This document shows, piece by piece, positions 36,852 to 50,300 of a stretch of 64,000 nucleotides of DNA. A model generated the notes under the pieces. It searched no databases. It worked only from the letters and a program-made list of their open reading frames with translations, and had not been told where the DNA came from. Each line of letters opens with the position of its first letter. Position 1 is the first letter of the stretch. The stretch is from Marsupella aquatica. Lineage: Eukaryota; Marchantiophyta. The translations under genes and the position numbers were made by a program. The stretch lies in the NCBI GenBank assembly GCA_973895155.1, contig OZ316891.1, positions 12,648,001-12,712,000 of the forward strand, given 5' to 3'.

Positions 36852-37783
36852 CCCGCCAAATTTCAAACACTTGACGCTCGCAGTTTACGGAACAGAGGAA
36901 TACCAACATGACTATAAGCATCCGGCGTCGCCGCAAACACGACCTTCCTCCTCGCGAGTGATCGAAACAATTGTTATACGGTACTCTAGCGTTTGACGAG
37001 CGATCGTCGTGAGAGAAAGGGGGAACGGAGCAGAGCTGGTATAATAATTTTATCGCTTTGGCCTTGCTCAGCAGGAGTTGGGAACTACCAGCGTTGAGTT
37101 GCTCGGATTTGGACCTCTGCTGCGTCTGATCTGCTCTTGCCGCGCTGCTGCTGTGCTTGACGGATGAACGGCGGGAACGTACACGGAGAATAGCGTGAGA
37201 AAGTGGTGGACAAACAGTCTCTCAATCCACCCGGACATTGCAGACGGTTTCTGAAAGTTTTCGGCGATCCTGTGGGGGGATTCGGCTCTCTGTGCTGGAT
37301 GAACGCTCTTTGATAGTAAGGTAGGGTGCACATGCTTTTTCCGGATTCGGTTCTCGTGCTTGTGGTTTGTTTTTATCTCTGCTCCGCTGCCTCGCTGAAT
37401 GGGAGCTCTGTGGATTACATGTGAGGGACCGCTGGGGTGTGTGGTTCTGGTATGTCGAGGGTTTAAGAATTTCGAGGTTTGTGACGTGTTGTGTTGATTG
37501 CGATCTTTTGCGATTCGCGGGCGTGAATTTTGTTGGCGGTGTATGGAGTGATTTACTCGACATGTGCGCCGCTAGTTCGCTAGTTCGCTGGTTCTTGAAA
37601 TGAGCTCGATCTGAGGCGTTTTGTTATCTTCGTTGGCAGGCATTCCCACATACACTTGTTGAACCAGTCAAGAAGGTGAAGTGGTGGTGGTGGTTTGGTT
37701 CTCCAGCTCTTCGTTTGACCTACCTTCCTTGACTAGTCAATGTGGTAGTCGCGCTTTTGCTGAATCAGAGGTTTTGCACGAGG
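36852..37783. other. Probable promoter and 5' UTR of the ALADIN gene
   Basis: GC content rises from about 36860 as expected at a plant 5' region. Minus-strand ORFs at 37068-37563 are overlapping low-complexity frames and not convincing genes. A 5' UTR intron ending near cgttggcag at 37640 is possible. Confidence 0.35.
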
Positions 37784-40700
37784 ATGCCGGTCGTGCCTGT
37801 TCCTGGCGAGTTTACTGTTTGTGAAATAAATCGCGATTTATGTAAGCTGTTCCGACTCTTTGAACAAGGACTACATTTCTTACTTTGGAGGGGAAGCAAG
37901 GTCTATCTGTTTCGGTAGAATCTCTCTCTTGCATTTTTTCCTCTGGTAGCATCTATGAGTCCGACAACTTGATACTTCGTCCAATTACGATTAAGCCGTT
38001 CCCAGGACACTCGATTGTACAATGCGAGAAGTTCTGTGTTCTTAACATCAACTGGCTACAATCTGAATCTGAAGTCAATCCTGTACCCTTGCTTACAGTG
38101 ACCAGGAAGGATGATGCTGATAAGACTGCACAAGACGCATACGTCAAAATTTTGGTGCGTACAGAGTACCTCTGAGAGACCACCACTATGGCAGTTCTGG
38201 CTTTACTCTACTGTTTAACGCAAGTTTTTGAGCGTGCCCCACCATCCGCTTATGAATTATATAGCCGGCTAAATTAGAGAGTGCTGGCTTTGACTAAAGC
38301 CTGCGCTTGTCTTTTCGTCCTCAATCTCAATTATTGTTTTCATGCTTCAGGGTCGGGTCTTTTCAAGCATTCCGTTCCGGGTGACCCAGGCGGAGAATGG
38401 TTTCCGTAATGGTCATGGCAGCAACTCGTACTATGAGGAGGACCAAGTTAGGGATGGTAGAGAAGGAAGCTCGTCTTATTATGATTCGCCAGTTCCTAGT
38501 ACTAGCGAGCGGGAAGGAGATGTCGTTGTGGAGGAAGACGGTCCACGGGCTTTTTTAGCTAAGCAGCTGTCAAGTGCTAAACAATACGGGAACTTAATCT
38601 ACCACGCTGTGGTGGCTCCTCCTCCTGAGGTGAGACTTGAGAGTCCTGGACTAAGCAGGGTTAGAGTACGGGCGAGAACTGGAGAAACTTTCGTTGTATT
38701 GGATCCCGAATGATTCTAAATCCGATGGAGACATTCGTATCTGTATGCTTGCAAGAATGATCATGCCGAGCAGAAAAGCGTCCAGTGTAATCACGAAATT
38801 GGTGAGGAGGTGGGAGGATCGGCCATGCGTTTGTAGCAGAGAGATGGAAAAATGGTTTCGAGTAATATTTGCTACGTGATCGGGCTGAATAATTTACTGT
38901 AATGAAGTGTAGCTCTAGTCATCCCTGTTGCTAACCTGCATTAACTCCACTTTACAGCTGTTGTACAAATAGTACTCGTAGTTCTGCTTAGCCCATCCAA
39001 CGATACAGTGACGGGCCGTGAAGTCGATATCGAAATATCGTGATCATGTGGAGAGGTTTGAATTGCTTCTTGAATTAGTTGACTCCGCTTCTTTGAGATG
39101 TAAATCTTAAGGAGGAAACAGCTTAATTTGACTATGGTCGAAGCCAGTATGAAAGTGAATTGCATACGTCTTCATCCTAAGGTTAATCGTTGCACTAACT
39201 AAACAGTTCCCCTGGTACGAATGCTCTGAACTCAACATCTGCTCCATTTTGTCATAATCATACAAGCTCCGAGTCAGTTTATGGTGTCCCTCCTCAAACA
39301 GGAACCGCACACCTCTCTGAATGACCATGGATCACGGCCTCAAGCTTCCAAATAATGGTTGTAGTAATAGACCTGCTTGTCTTGTTCAGGACTGTTGAAA
39401 AATATGTCTATAGTACTTGAGAATCCCTCTCATCTTAGCCACTGGAAGTTTCTTATGCTTAAAGATTGGGCACTACGTGAATATGTAAGTTCTGGAAATG
39501 CAGGTGTTGGGAGAGGAAATTTTCCCTTGACTTATTCTCCCGAGTTTAGTGGGAGGGAAAGATGAGTTTGTATGTCGAAATATCCTCTTCATAACATGGG
39601 TCGTCAGAATACTATGAGGACACTGCCTTATTGCCTTGGGCCGGAGAAACAGTGGCTACTATCTAAAGAATTCCTCCGTCTCAAGATCATTGACCTGTCT
39701 TTCTAATGAACTACGCTCGTTGTGGTGTGTCTCACAAGCTTCCCTTTTGGCTTTGATTCTCTGCAGCCTCAAATTACCTTCAACTCTGATCGTTTTCAAG
39801 CAATCAACTGGCATAAACATAAGCAGTGGCTAGCATTTATCGCGAGTGGTGACCAAGTTCTCGTTTATGACTTTGAGGACCCAGGTGCAGACTTTGGGTC
39901 ATCTCCACTCTTCCCACCCCAGTTATCCGTAATTTCTTCGTATCATGTTCTGATCGTGGCCTTGATAGTTCAACAATTCACTGAACCTCGCTATCTCTAA
40001 GTTACCCAGCATGGTTTTGGGCTGAAGAAAATCGATGCCCCTTGAAACGTTCTCTCTTAGTTAAAGCCATGAGCAGCTCTCGTTCGTCATAGACACATGG
40101 TAGTTTTCTGATTGGAGAGCACGATGAGGTTTTACGTGGCTTTGCATGCTCTGAGCCATCGTTGTGTCCAAATTTGTTTTTTGCATACTCTCAGATGGCT
40201 CCTTCGTTCTTCAATACTGTCCTGGTGATGGAGTGATGCTACTGATCTGCATCTTATTCCCATAATATTTGTTTCCACCACTAGTTCTCGAAATAGTGAC
40301 TTGATTGTGGAATAATTTTGACCGCGGGCGACATCTGTAATTCATGCAGACGCAAGAGATCCGGCAGTGCTGACGTGTGATTCTCAACAGTTTGTTGAGG
40401 CTGTAGAGTGGCGACCAAACAGTGGAGCTACCTTGGCTGTCGCTTGCAGGTGGGATCAGCCTTGTTTATAACCTTTGTTTCTGATGTCATTCTCCAGATT
40501 CTGTAGGTTCGAGGATGTGGTTCCGAATGTGTCTCATATGACGGTTTTATTGATCTCAATGTATTTGGAAGGTCAATTAGATTCACTTTTCTTAGTATGC
40601 AATTTTCATTGGTCTTATGAATGCCCAGGAAAGATAAGGAATTCGAAGAACCCATACTGTCCAAATCTATTTATATACTTCCTGGTAAAAAATGAACAAT

Positions 40701-43700
40701 CCTAATTCGTTCTCGTTTGTACTCTGTTTCTCAGGTGGGGTGTCTGCATATGGAGTGCCTCATTTCCAGGCAATGTGGCACCTGTCCGACCTGGAGTTGT
40801 GTCTATTATGGGAACACCGATGAGGGGGACCGGGGCTCGTTGGTCCTTGGTGGACTACTTGAAGAGCACTGATAAGAAACCCGTGACATCTATGTCCTGG
40901 AGCCCCGATGGAAGATATCCTGTCCAGCGTGATTTTTCGTGAATTTAAGGTTCGCTGCGTCTTGTGTCTTCAAAAGAAACTTGGGCCCTATGGAACCACA
41001 CGTTTCCTAACTGGCTGTCCATTTTGTGGGTCGTTGAGATTGAAACTGCGAGTTTGCCTTGTGTGCCTTCAATATGTATCACTGCGAGTGTGTTGTTGTG
41101 GAGATGGTATCTGAATTTATCTCCAGCAATCTTCATAAATTGGACTCTCTTGACAAGCACACATTACTTGCAACAGCATCTAGATATGGTTCAGCGATTA
41201 CTATTTGGGATGCTGCATTAGGTACGTTCCATGAGCTTGGCGCCTTCTCAAATCTGAATATCATAGCCTCATAACGTTTTCTAACCATGGTTACTAAATC
41301 CCTGACCTATGTACCGTAAATAGTGTCCTTGTATGCGCTCGTATGGAACCACTACCCCTGTAAAAACTCCTCACAGCTGGGTGTGTTGTTTTGGAGTTGG
41401 AGTAAATTGTTCATAGCGTTAGTACCTTTCTTTTGCGTGAGCGGTGATTCTGAGCAGTGTTGTCCCGGCACTGGCTAGGGCAACTTATTATTGATTTGAT
41501 ATGGCAACTGTGGTCTGCTGGCGTTCTAGTAGTGCTCCTGCTACCTTGTGACTTTGTCTCCAATTAATTTTGCGTCCCTACAATCCCTGGAACTGGTCAT
41601 TTCTATTTGTGATGGTAGCCTCAGTTACGTGTAGCTGTTCTTCATTTTGCTGGTGGGAACAGGGATCGGGACCCCTGTGAGGCGAGGTTTTGCTGGAATC
41701 TCGTTGCTAAGATGGTCACCTACTGGGGATTATCTGTTCTCTGCCAAAACGTAAGAGATTGCCGAACTTTCCATGCTAGGTCGTGATAATGTGGTAATCT
41801 AATTAGCTGCACGAGTTCGATTAAGTTTACTGCTGGTCAACTTATAGGGAGTCACAAATTTACTACACCGATATCGACATTTAGTATGGATTGGAAATTA
41901 GTCTGGGCTGGAATTTATTGTGGAAATTCTCTTGTAAAGGTTTTCAGCTTGGCTATACTGGTATGACACGATATTTATCTTTGAGGTATGGTGAGGTTCA
42001 ACTTAAAGTTACTTGGAAACCTCGTTCTAGCCTAACTCAGAATTAGTGTGGACCTGACTAAATTATGTGTAGATCTCATTTTCATACAGCTTAAAAATAG
42101 TTTGGAACGGATTAAATGTTGTGGAGGGCGTAGCTGTTCAAAAGCTTCTGTGTATCTGCTACTAAACGTTTTCCCGAGGTCCGAGATGTACTTTCACAAG
42201 TTGAGTATCAGTATGGCATTTCAATTCGCTCTTTTAGTACTGGCTTGAATATGTTTTGGTGTTCATGCGTAGCAGAAATGGAGCGTTTGATTTGTGGGAG
42301 ACTAATCAGTGGACATCAGAACCGTGGTCTGTCTCAGGTGGCAACATTGTGGTAAGTGTTCCCTTCACCCTCGTGTATGTCCAGAGCATGGGATGAGGAA
42401 ATTTGATGTCAAGTTCACGCGATGTAATGTCTGAGATTTTGCCATGTTAAATGCGAATGTGTGCAACTGCCATGAACTATAACCGTCTCGGGAAATCTAT
42501 CGTCCTCAGATGAGGAATCTGTGTAACGAAAAGTCGGTCGTCCAGCTTTGTGAGTAGTATTACTACATTAATGTCAAATCAAACTATAATAACAATCTAA
42601 TTGAGCGTGAGATACCTACTGTTAACAACTGTTATTGTAACAATAGTTATCAAGAGCAGTTATTGTTGCTTTTGAAGTTCCTGGTTTCTTAGAGTGATCA
42701 CTTTGTTGAACATTACACTTGTGTATCGATCTGAGCCGTGCATGGGAGCAGGTGGTACTGAATCCTTTCACTTTCTGAAATACCTTTGAACACAGATCTG
42801 TGAAGGTGTTGAGATGAAGCGGATATTCTGTAACGACCTCTTAGAAGTCCCCATTTCTTGGCACTGACGTTAATATGAATGCGGCAATTGACTATGCAGA
42901 GTGCTATGTGGGGACCAGACGGGCATGTACTTCTAATTGCTTTTGATAAAAGTACAAATCTGGGCACGATTTATTTCCCAAGTCGCCCACCATCATTAGG
43001 TTTGTCTATTGTCTAATTTCCCCAACCTTTCCCCAAGAAAGAAACACTTATAAAGAGTGCCAGTGCTTAGCTGAATCGAAAAGAATAATGTAGGATCTTT
43101 ACGGCCACTTTTTTTTTTTTTCCAAAGTCAAAATCCATTTCGTGATGCAATACCACTGGGTCGTTGTGGTATTTAATGCCATCAAGTGCGAGTATAATGT
43201 AACCATACTCAAAACTTCTATTGATGCAGATGTACATCTCTTACCGTTGGAGTTGCCTGAAATTGGTGCCATCATTGGAGGGTCAGGATCTATCCCATAC
43301 ATCTGTAACATTGCCTTTCTGAACCGCTAATCAGCTCATGTGTGGCGAAACGTCTCAGTGTAACTAGTCAAGTATTAGATATTTCTTAAGCTGCAAGCAC
43401 ATCTTCTTTACAGGTAAAAGGCATCGGGTATGATTGGTTACTGTCTTACCACCTATATGACTGATGCAGGAAAGGTAACATTGAAAAAATAGCATGGGAC
43501 GGTACCGGAGAAAGGCTCGCTATCTCTTACACTGGAGGCGATGCAGCCTACAGCGGACTTATAGCCATTTTTGATACAAGAAACGCTCCCATAATTTCTA
43601 CTACATTTCTGTAAGTTAAGGGCAATATCGGCAATATGTAAGTTAAGTTAGCCGTTATATGTCCATTTTCCTCTAGGAATTGTCCAACTACTGCGCAGTT

Positions 43701-44336
43701 GCCCTGATCAATCTACCTTATTGCGCTGAAAGTCATAAATTAACATATTTTCTTCTTTGATTTCTGTTGTCTGCACCAGAGGATTCATTCGGGGTCCTGG
43801 AAATGGTGTGAAGCCCTTGGCCTTCGCATTCCACAACAAGCTGAGACAAGGCGCTCTTCTTGCTGTGGTCTTTCTCTTTCCCGCCCTTCTCTGTTTTTGA
43901 TTCTATCCTGCACTCTGCATCAGCAGTAATCTTTTACTCAGAAATTGAATCGGAGTGATCCCCACAAAGCACCAACGTCCTATAATTATTAAGTCAACTT
44001 CGTAGCACCCGGACACTGCCTCCCTGTTGCCAATCATAAGGCTGTTCGTGTGATGGAACCCACCACTGAATTATGCTTGGGATGGTACTCTTGCTCTTAT
44101 CTTTCCATCACGATTGTGAATTTTTTCAACTGACTCTTGGATGATGATTCGTGGCATGTATGTATACGATGATAATGTCGGGAATGGATCCAGCTTTATA
44201 CAATTCTGAAAATGTTTCCAATAAGCAAAGCATGCCTTCCAGAACCTAATTCCCTTTCATGATGTTTGTTGGCGTGCAGTCCTGGAGTAGCGGAATATGT
44301 TGCTCTTACCCATTGTTGTTCAGAGCACACAAGTGA
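37784..44336 (+). CDS. AAAS: ALADIN-like WD40 nucleoporin, 14 exons
   Basis: Exons: 37784-37841, 38099-38154, 38351-38629, 39767-39884, 40350-40449, 40735-40914, 41163-41221, 41663-41750, 42276-42351, 42900-42999, 43230-43281, 43470-43610, 43780-43867, 44280-44336; 483 residues. ALADIN is a beta-propeller nucleoporin on the cytoplasmic side of the nuclear pore. Seen: start MPVVPVPGEFTVCEINRDL; WD-type blades with INWHKHKQWLAFIASGDQV, VEWRPNSGATLAVACRWG, CIWSASFPGNVAPV, SMSWSPDGR, SAITIWDA, LLRWSPTGDYLFSAKT, FDLWETNQW, MWGPDGHVLLIAFD, KIAWDGTGERLAISYTGG, IAIFDTRNAPI, GFIRGPGNG; end CCSYPLLFRAHK. Length suits the plant family (about 450 residues). Exon 6 to 7 uses an apparent AT-AC intron. A 46-bp tandem duplication covers the stop codon. 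Exons 2 and 11 are short and rest mainly on frame and family conservation. Confidence 0.93.
40915..41162 (+). other. Apparent U12-type AT-AC intron in ALADIN (intron 6)
   Basis: The exon ends GATGGAAG and the intron begins ATATCCTGTCC, close to the U12 donor ATATCCTTT. It ends CTCTTGACAAGCACAC, with a branch-like TCTTGAC whose A lies about 10 nt from the terminal AC. Joining gives SPDGR-LLATASRYGS with no insertion, as in ALADIN homologues (GRLLSAS or GRYLASAS). A GT-AG alternative (CCT/GTCCAG to GACAAG/CAC) stays in frame but has a poor donor and adds four residues. Confidence 0.75.
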
Positions 44337-44415
44337 TTTCTAAGCAAGGGAGATTTATAAGTGTGGACCTGCACACAAGTGATTTCTTAGCAAGGGAGAT
44401 TTATAGGTGTGGACC
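44325..44415. repeat. 46-bp tandem duplication spanning the ALADIN stop codon
   Basis: Two units start gcacacaagtgatttct at 44325 and 44371 and end gtgtggacct; only about three differences are visible. Unit 1 encodes the last three residues and TGA, so unit 2 carries a copy of the coding end in the 3' UTR. Confidence 0.9.
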
Positions 44416-46750
44416 TAACTGTACCCCATCTGGCAGTCCAGTTGGGATTACTTCATGTAGATGTTTCCTGCTTTCGATATAACATGATAGAATTGCGGAG
44501 TGGACTTCAGTATCACAACTGACGACAATAGTTGTTCGGGCACCATTGTCTGTCTTTGGAGACCTTACTTTGCATGATGCGTTCCACCGTCTTGAAGTCA
44601 GACACTGGCAGTAAGGCCGAATTATCAGTTATGGCTCTCAGTCCCCAGGTCCCTTCACTCGCCACTCTTTCCTGCGATGTAGATGAAGCTTATCGAATGG
44701 TTTTAATTAGCCTCGTCACTCTTTTCTCCCCACTCGTCTGTCCCTCTTGAACAGATGGTTGGAAGTAGCTCAACTTTGGGGTATGACAATACGACTGGCC
44801 ACTGCGTTCGACATTGCTTTCAAATTGATTGCCACGAGGTGGCCCGTCTAAGGATGTCTACTTCTGGGTTTCGACCTTTAAGAGAGCTTGTAGGCCCTCA
44901 GGGACTCGTCTCAAATTTGTGGGTCTTCACTTTTCGTAGCGTAGGATACAATTTTGGCTCTTATCAACCTATTTCAACCGCCCCACAACCCCTACCTCTG
45001 TAACCACTTCAGAGATGTTCTCTTAGTATTTGCTGAAGCATTATACGCAAAATCAAGGAGGTCGAGGCATCCGTTGGATTTTATATCATCATAACTCCTC
45101 GTCTTTGCTGAGGTTTAAAGCTTCTCTTTTTGAGACAAATACGCTTAATGTACTTTTGGTTAGCCTGGTGACTCAACATTCTTGGCATTTGATGTTGAGG
45201 TGGGACCATGACATTTAACCTTATAACTCAAGTAGACCATTTGTTGATGTTCTCGTGTAATATAAACCAGGGGGCCCGCAAAGAGGGTTGATCTCAATAG
45301 CTAAACTTAGCATTAAGCAAATGTGCGAAAATACAATTAGGAAAATACTTTCCTGTCAGTGTAAGCCATCATGACAATCAGTGGGGTCTAATTATAACAA
45401 GTTTACATGCCATTCAACAAAGTATTGCAGACAAATACATCCTGGGACCTTGTTGGGCCCCCATCACAACTACTGAACAACGTTGGGTGTTAATTCGGTG
45501 AGGCGGTATTTAAGATCAATGCGGGAAGTTTGGTTAAAATAGTGTAGATCACTTTGAGGTTTTTCTGGAGAAAGTATAATCTGTGGGAGGAAAAAGAAAT
45601 TTATCCTGATTCTTGTATGGGATCTCCATCCGATCCCATACAAGACCCCCAAATGCGCTTTGTATACTGGTCAAGTGTTTGCAACTTGAAAAGGCCTTTC
45701 CAACTACAAGTGCCACTACTTTAGTTTTGACTATTTTTCAGAGTCAGGATTAGTAATATCTGAGGACAAGGCATGATGTTTGGACGTAAGGGTTGATCCA
45801 TAGCACATGTGGCAAACATAAACTAGCTGGGTCACCTAGCTGGGTCCCTTCCTGTCACTATAAAAATAGCTCCCACAGAAGAAATTTTAAAAAACATTGA
45901 TCCTAGCAATAAATTGAAGCCCAGATGGACCTCCATGTTTACCAAAAGTCTGGATGGACAGGAGTGAAACCTTCTCTCCTGATCATATAGTAAAAATACT
46001 ACACCAATGGTTGAAGTGTGATAAGGAAATGAGATAGTTGACTTTGGAAATTTGTAGATCTCTCTTTTTTAAATGAATTTGACAAAATCAAACTTGTCAG
46101 AAATATCTTTCCAATCAAAACTTCAATAACCTAGAAAAATCAGCTTCCATTGGAGATGGAGAAACATGTTGAATTCTAAGTTAGTTCCTCAAAATCTGTT
46201 GGGAAGCACAAGTGTGGACAGTGAGTGATCTTCTCTCATTTCTTCGTGACAACATAGATAACAGACTGGTTCCAAGTTGCTACTTACGGGCCCTAGAAGA
46301 GACTGTTCCATTTGGTATCAGGTCTGAATTGAAGGTCAAACTTTGTTGTTGAAAATAGTTTGGAATAGATAAGGGTGTCAACTAGAGGAAAAAAAAAGGG
46401 TGTCAACTAGAGAAGAAGGTATTGAAGTGTCATTGTCCTTCAAGGTTGCATGGTTCACAGCCTCGCTTGATGGGAGCATCATTTATGCTAGCATCAACTT
46501 CCAAAAAACATCTTCTCTACAGTCTCTATTGTCCATAAGTGGAGTACCCAAAAATCCAGTTTTGCACAGGTCCAGGTTGACTCTCACCAAAAGACATATA
46601 CATAAGTGTATTTCTGTCTATAACCTTACTCGTGCATTCATCAGTTACTGCAACGCATACACAAGAACCATTTATTGGTAAGTGTACCAAACAATTACAC
46701 AAAGTTTTATGCACTTGTCCCAGTTGAATCATGCACTTAGTGTGATTTGT
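44416..46750. other. Intergenic between ALADIN and TSR1
   Basis: Probable 3' UTR of ALADIN, then no recognisable gene. A small tandem gggtgtcaactagag pair separated by an A tract lies at 46373-46418. ORFs such as 46400-46681 are short and unlike known proteins. Confidence 0.35.
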
Positions 46751-47131
46751 GATAACACATATGAGTAAGTGCATAAACAATATTATCCTGTGCACGTACA
46801 CTTACAGAATAGCGGATAAGTGCAGGTTTAGGGGTCTGTTTGCAAGAGCCTCCAGTTACATTGTAGACTGTACGTGATTTGGGATAACACATATGAGTAA
46901 GTGCATAAGCAATACCTGTGCACTTACACTTACAGAATAGCGGATAAGTGCAGGTTTGGGGGTCTGTTCGCCAGAGCCTCCACTTACATTGTAGACTGTA
47001 CATGAATTGGGATAACACATATGAGAAAGTGCATAAGCAATATCCTGTGCACTTACACTTACAGAATATTGGATAAAGTGCAGGTTTGGGGGTCTGTTCG
47101 CGAGAGCCTCCACTTACATTGTAGACTGTAC
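46751..47131. repeat. Minisatellite, three units of about 130 bp, upstream of TSR1
   Basis: gataacacatatgag occurs at 46751, 46883 and 47011 (spacing 132 and 128). Each unit then carries gtgcataa-caat, cctgtgcac-tacacttacag, ggataa-gtgcaggttt, ggggtctgtt, agagcctcca and ttacattgtagactgta. The array ends about 210 bp before the TSR1 ATG, so it lies in the promoter or 5' leader. Confidence 0.9.
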
Positions 47132-47344
47132 AGTAGGGTTGGGTTGACGTGTACAGTCAGTACACTACTCTACAGCAAACCCTCCGAAGAAGGGAACACG
47201 CGATTTAGGGTTAGGGCTACTGCTTCACCCCTTATGAGGGATGAAAGTTCTACATACAGTGTGATTATTAGCAGGGAGCTGGTAAAGAACTGCGATTTCT
47301 CGGTTTGAGCATGCGATAGGAAACAGCTTCCGGCAGAGGACGCA

Positions 47345-50300
47345 ATGGGAGGTGCCAAGTCGCAAAAGAATAAGGCGCACAAGACGAAATTTGCTTCGAA
47401 GTCGTCTCGCAATGCTCACAAGTTAGCCGGTGGTACCGGTGAGGGACTCGGTGCAATTTCGCCTCAGAGATGCAATAATCGTGGGTTTGTGTGCTTTGTG
47501 CAGGCCTCCTATTCCAGAAGATCAGAAAATTCAGCTTGAATCGCTCCGTCGATGACTTTGTCTCTCCATTTTCCAGTAGAAGTTGGATGAACTGTGCTGT
47601 CAAAGATTATGATGAGGTTTAATGAAGTGGAGCTGAATGAATTCGGTTCACTACAGGCGCAAAAGGGTCTGGAAGAGCGGTCGTACGTACAGCAGCAAAT
47701 GGCCAACGCGCCAGAGATTTGAGACTCCAGCGCAATAAGAATGTATGTGCTCAACGTCTCCCATTGGCAGGAGAGAGGGATTCTCCGCTCCGCAATATAT
47801 GTCAAGTACTTGGTTTTGATCAATTTCGATCACTATACCCCACTCTGGAATCTGAGTGTGACTGGCCGGATTTTGTCATATCAGATACGAGACCACAAAC
47901 GTGCCACCGCGTTGGCGGAGAAGCGTGCTACTAGCGGAATCTCTAGTTCTCCTCGTGTCTTGGTAAGTCAGATATCTGGAATTCGCTGTTTGCAAATTTG
48001 TTTTGCAGCTGATGGTCGCGTGCCTGTGGTGAAATGGACCATGTGTGTGGAGCTACATTCGTTTAACACATTTTTGTGAGATTAGGTACCCTTACGGAAT
48101 AATTTTGAAAAGCTTCGCGTAATCCGTTGTAGGATCTTCAACGGGCCCTTCCCTTTTTACTGCTACGCTGGACAATGAATGCTGGGATTCAATGTTGCTG
48201 CATCCGTCTCATCTCTTATTGTTCCTTCTTCCCTGTTCGTAATGTTGCAGGCAATTGTGGCTCTTTGTTTAGACATTGACGTGGAGCAATTGAATAGACG
48301 GCTTGTTTCTTTTGCTTCAGCAGAAGAGCCTACCTTGATCTCTGCGCCAATAGTCGATGATGCTATGGAGACGGAGGAACCAGTGACGAAAGAAACAGGA
48401 CGAAGAACTGTCGTTGCCCCACGAGTCAAGCTGAGATTATCTGTAAGCTACCCACTTCGTTGAAAAATAGTTACCTGATGCCTAGAGTCTGAATTCGATC
48501 TATGACAACGAGTTACTGTGTTGCGGTCCACTCATGTTCGATGGCTGAAAATTCAACCTGGATAGCACATCTCTGGCTTGGAAACTTCCTCGCAATTTGG
48601 CCTACTCTTTCACTGATCCATGACATCAACACTTTAAACCCTGCAAAAATACTGATCAAGCTAAAAGAATTGGAAGATTACCTCAGCGACGAGACAGATC
48701 ATTCTTTCCTGCTGGTGATTTAAAAATAAATTCTAATGGATTGAGGAGTTTTCTTGGACTTGGTTTTTCCCGAAGTTTCGTTTGTGTTTTGCATTTTGTT
48801 CGTGTTTTTGAGTATTTCGTCATCCCGGATAACAAACCTCATGCCTTGTAGATTGAGAAGGCATCTTTTGTGTATGATTAAGTCACCACATTATGGTTTG
48901 TCCTTGGTATCTGGTTGCCATTCAATACAACTAAAGGAGAATCTGCTCTTCATGTGTTGGTTTTAATGTTGAAGGTTTTGGAAGCCCCACGCGATGATCT
49001 CCAAGCCTGCTTAGAAGTAGCTAAGGTAGGAAATTTCTCAACACTGCACCCTGATGGTTCTTGCCATGTTATTCTAAATGCGCTTTGAATTGCACCCTCC
49101 CCTCAGTTATAACATTGCCTTCCCATGTCGGCTTTAGGCTGCCCTTAGGGGGTCATAGAAATAATTTGAGGATTCATAGATTTTTGTTGGTTATTTCTTA
49201 TCCTGGATGTGATGATCATGTCTCCATCTCCAGGTAGCAGATATCATCGCCTTCGCTGTGCCAGGTTCTGCAGACGGGGAGTATGTGGACAAGAAAGGAA
49301 AGGTGATCCTTTCTATGCTGCGAGGAGCAGGTTTTCCGACCACTGTTGGCGTTATTGTGGTAAAGTGATATTTTGAATTATTTGGAGCTCTTTGTGGAAT
49401 AAAAGTCGTGGGCTTTTTTGTTTAGTTGTGACTACACGTCATGCTGTAAAGGAATCCTGCCATGAATTTATACTTGTTGAAACTCACGTAGTTTTGCCGT
49501 TGGTATAATGTAATCAGGGTTTGGGAGATATTCCTCGCAAGAGACAGGCAGACGCTAAGAAGGCTGCTTTAGCAGCTCTACAGGCAGAGCTTCCTGAAGA
49601 TAGTAAATGTTTCTCTGCAGATAGTGCCGATGACTTCCAACAGGTATGAAATGGATTCCCGGGATTGCGAACTGTTTGTTTTCACTTTTGTACTCGTAGA
49701 AGTGTATTTCGCTTGGTTGTAGCATGGTGTTTTTTGGTGTTGCTGGTGGGTTTAGATAGCTGTGTCGAAGGACAGTACGTGATAATATTGTAGGTTCCAA
49801 TACGATCAGATTTGTAGATATCCTGGTGTACTCCCTGGTGTCGGGTCGAAAGAAGGTCGAAAACTGACACAGATTTCTGGCTCAGATCATGAGGCATCTT
49901 GCAGACCAACGAATTTCCGGGCCTCAGTGGCGCAGTGAACGACCCTATGTTGTAGCCGAAGAGGTAAAACTTTCTCTCAATATGAAATCGTATGTATATA
50001 ATTTTTAGACCTAGTCTTTTGGTCTATGTATCGGAAGGTTAATTTAGTTCGTCATGGACATCGGAACTGTAATGGCTAAGCGGATAGCAATAACCTGGAA
50101 GAAATGTGAGTGAAATGGACAAAAAAGAAGAATGAAAGATTTAGGGGTTAGAGCTACACTGCTCTTGGATCACATAACTAGTTAGTCTCATAGCAAATAT
50201 ACAGCTCGTACCACTAAGCAATTACACGTTTCGGCTGCTGCTGATTTCATGTTTACATTTGTGGGTTTTTTACCGGTGCAGCTAGAACTAGTGGAAAATA

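Noticed and set aside
37068-37563. Minus-strand genes upstream of ALADIN
   Set aside because: Overlapping low-complexity frames in a GC-rich leader, no domain, no splice-supported extension.
40915-41162. GT-AG splicing of ALADIN intron 6 (donor GTCCAG at 40921)
   Set aside because: In frame but the donor is very weak and it inserts four residues into a conserved blade; the AT-AC pair fits both splice signals and homology better. It remains the stated alternative.
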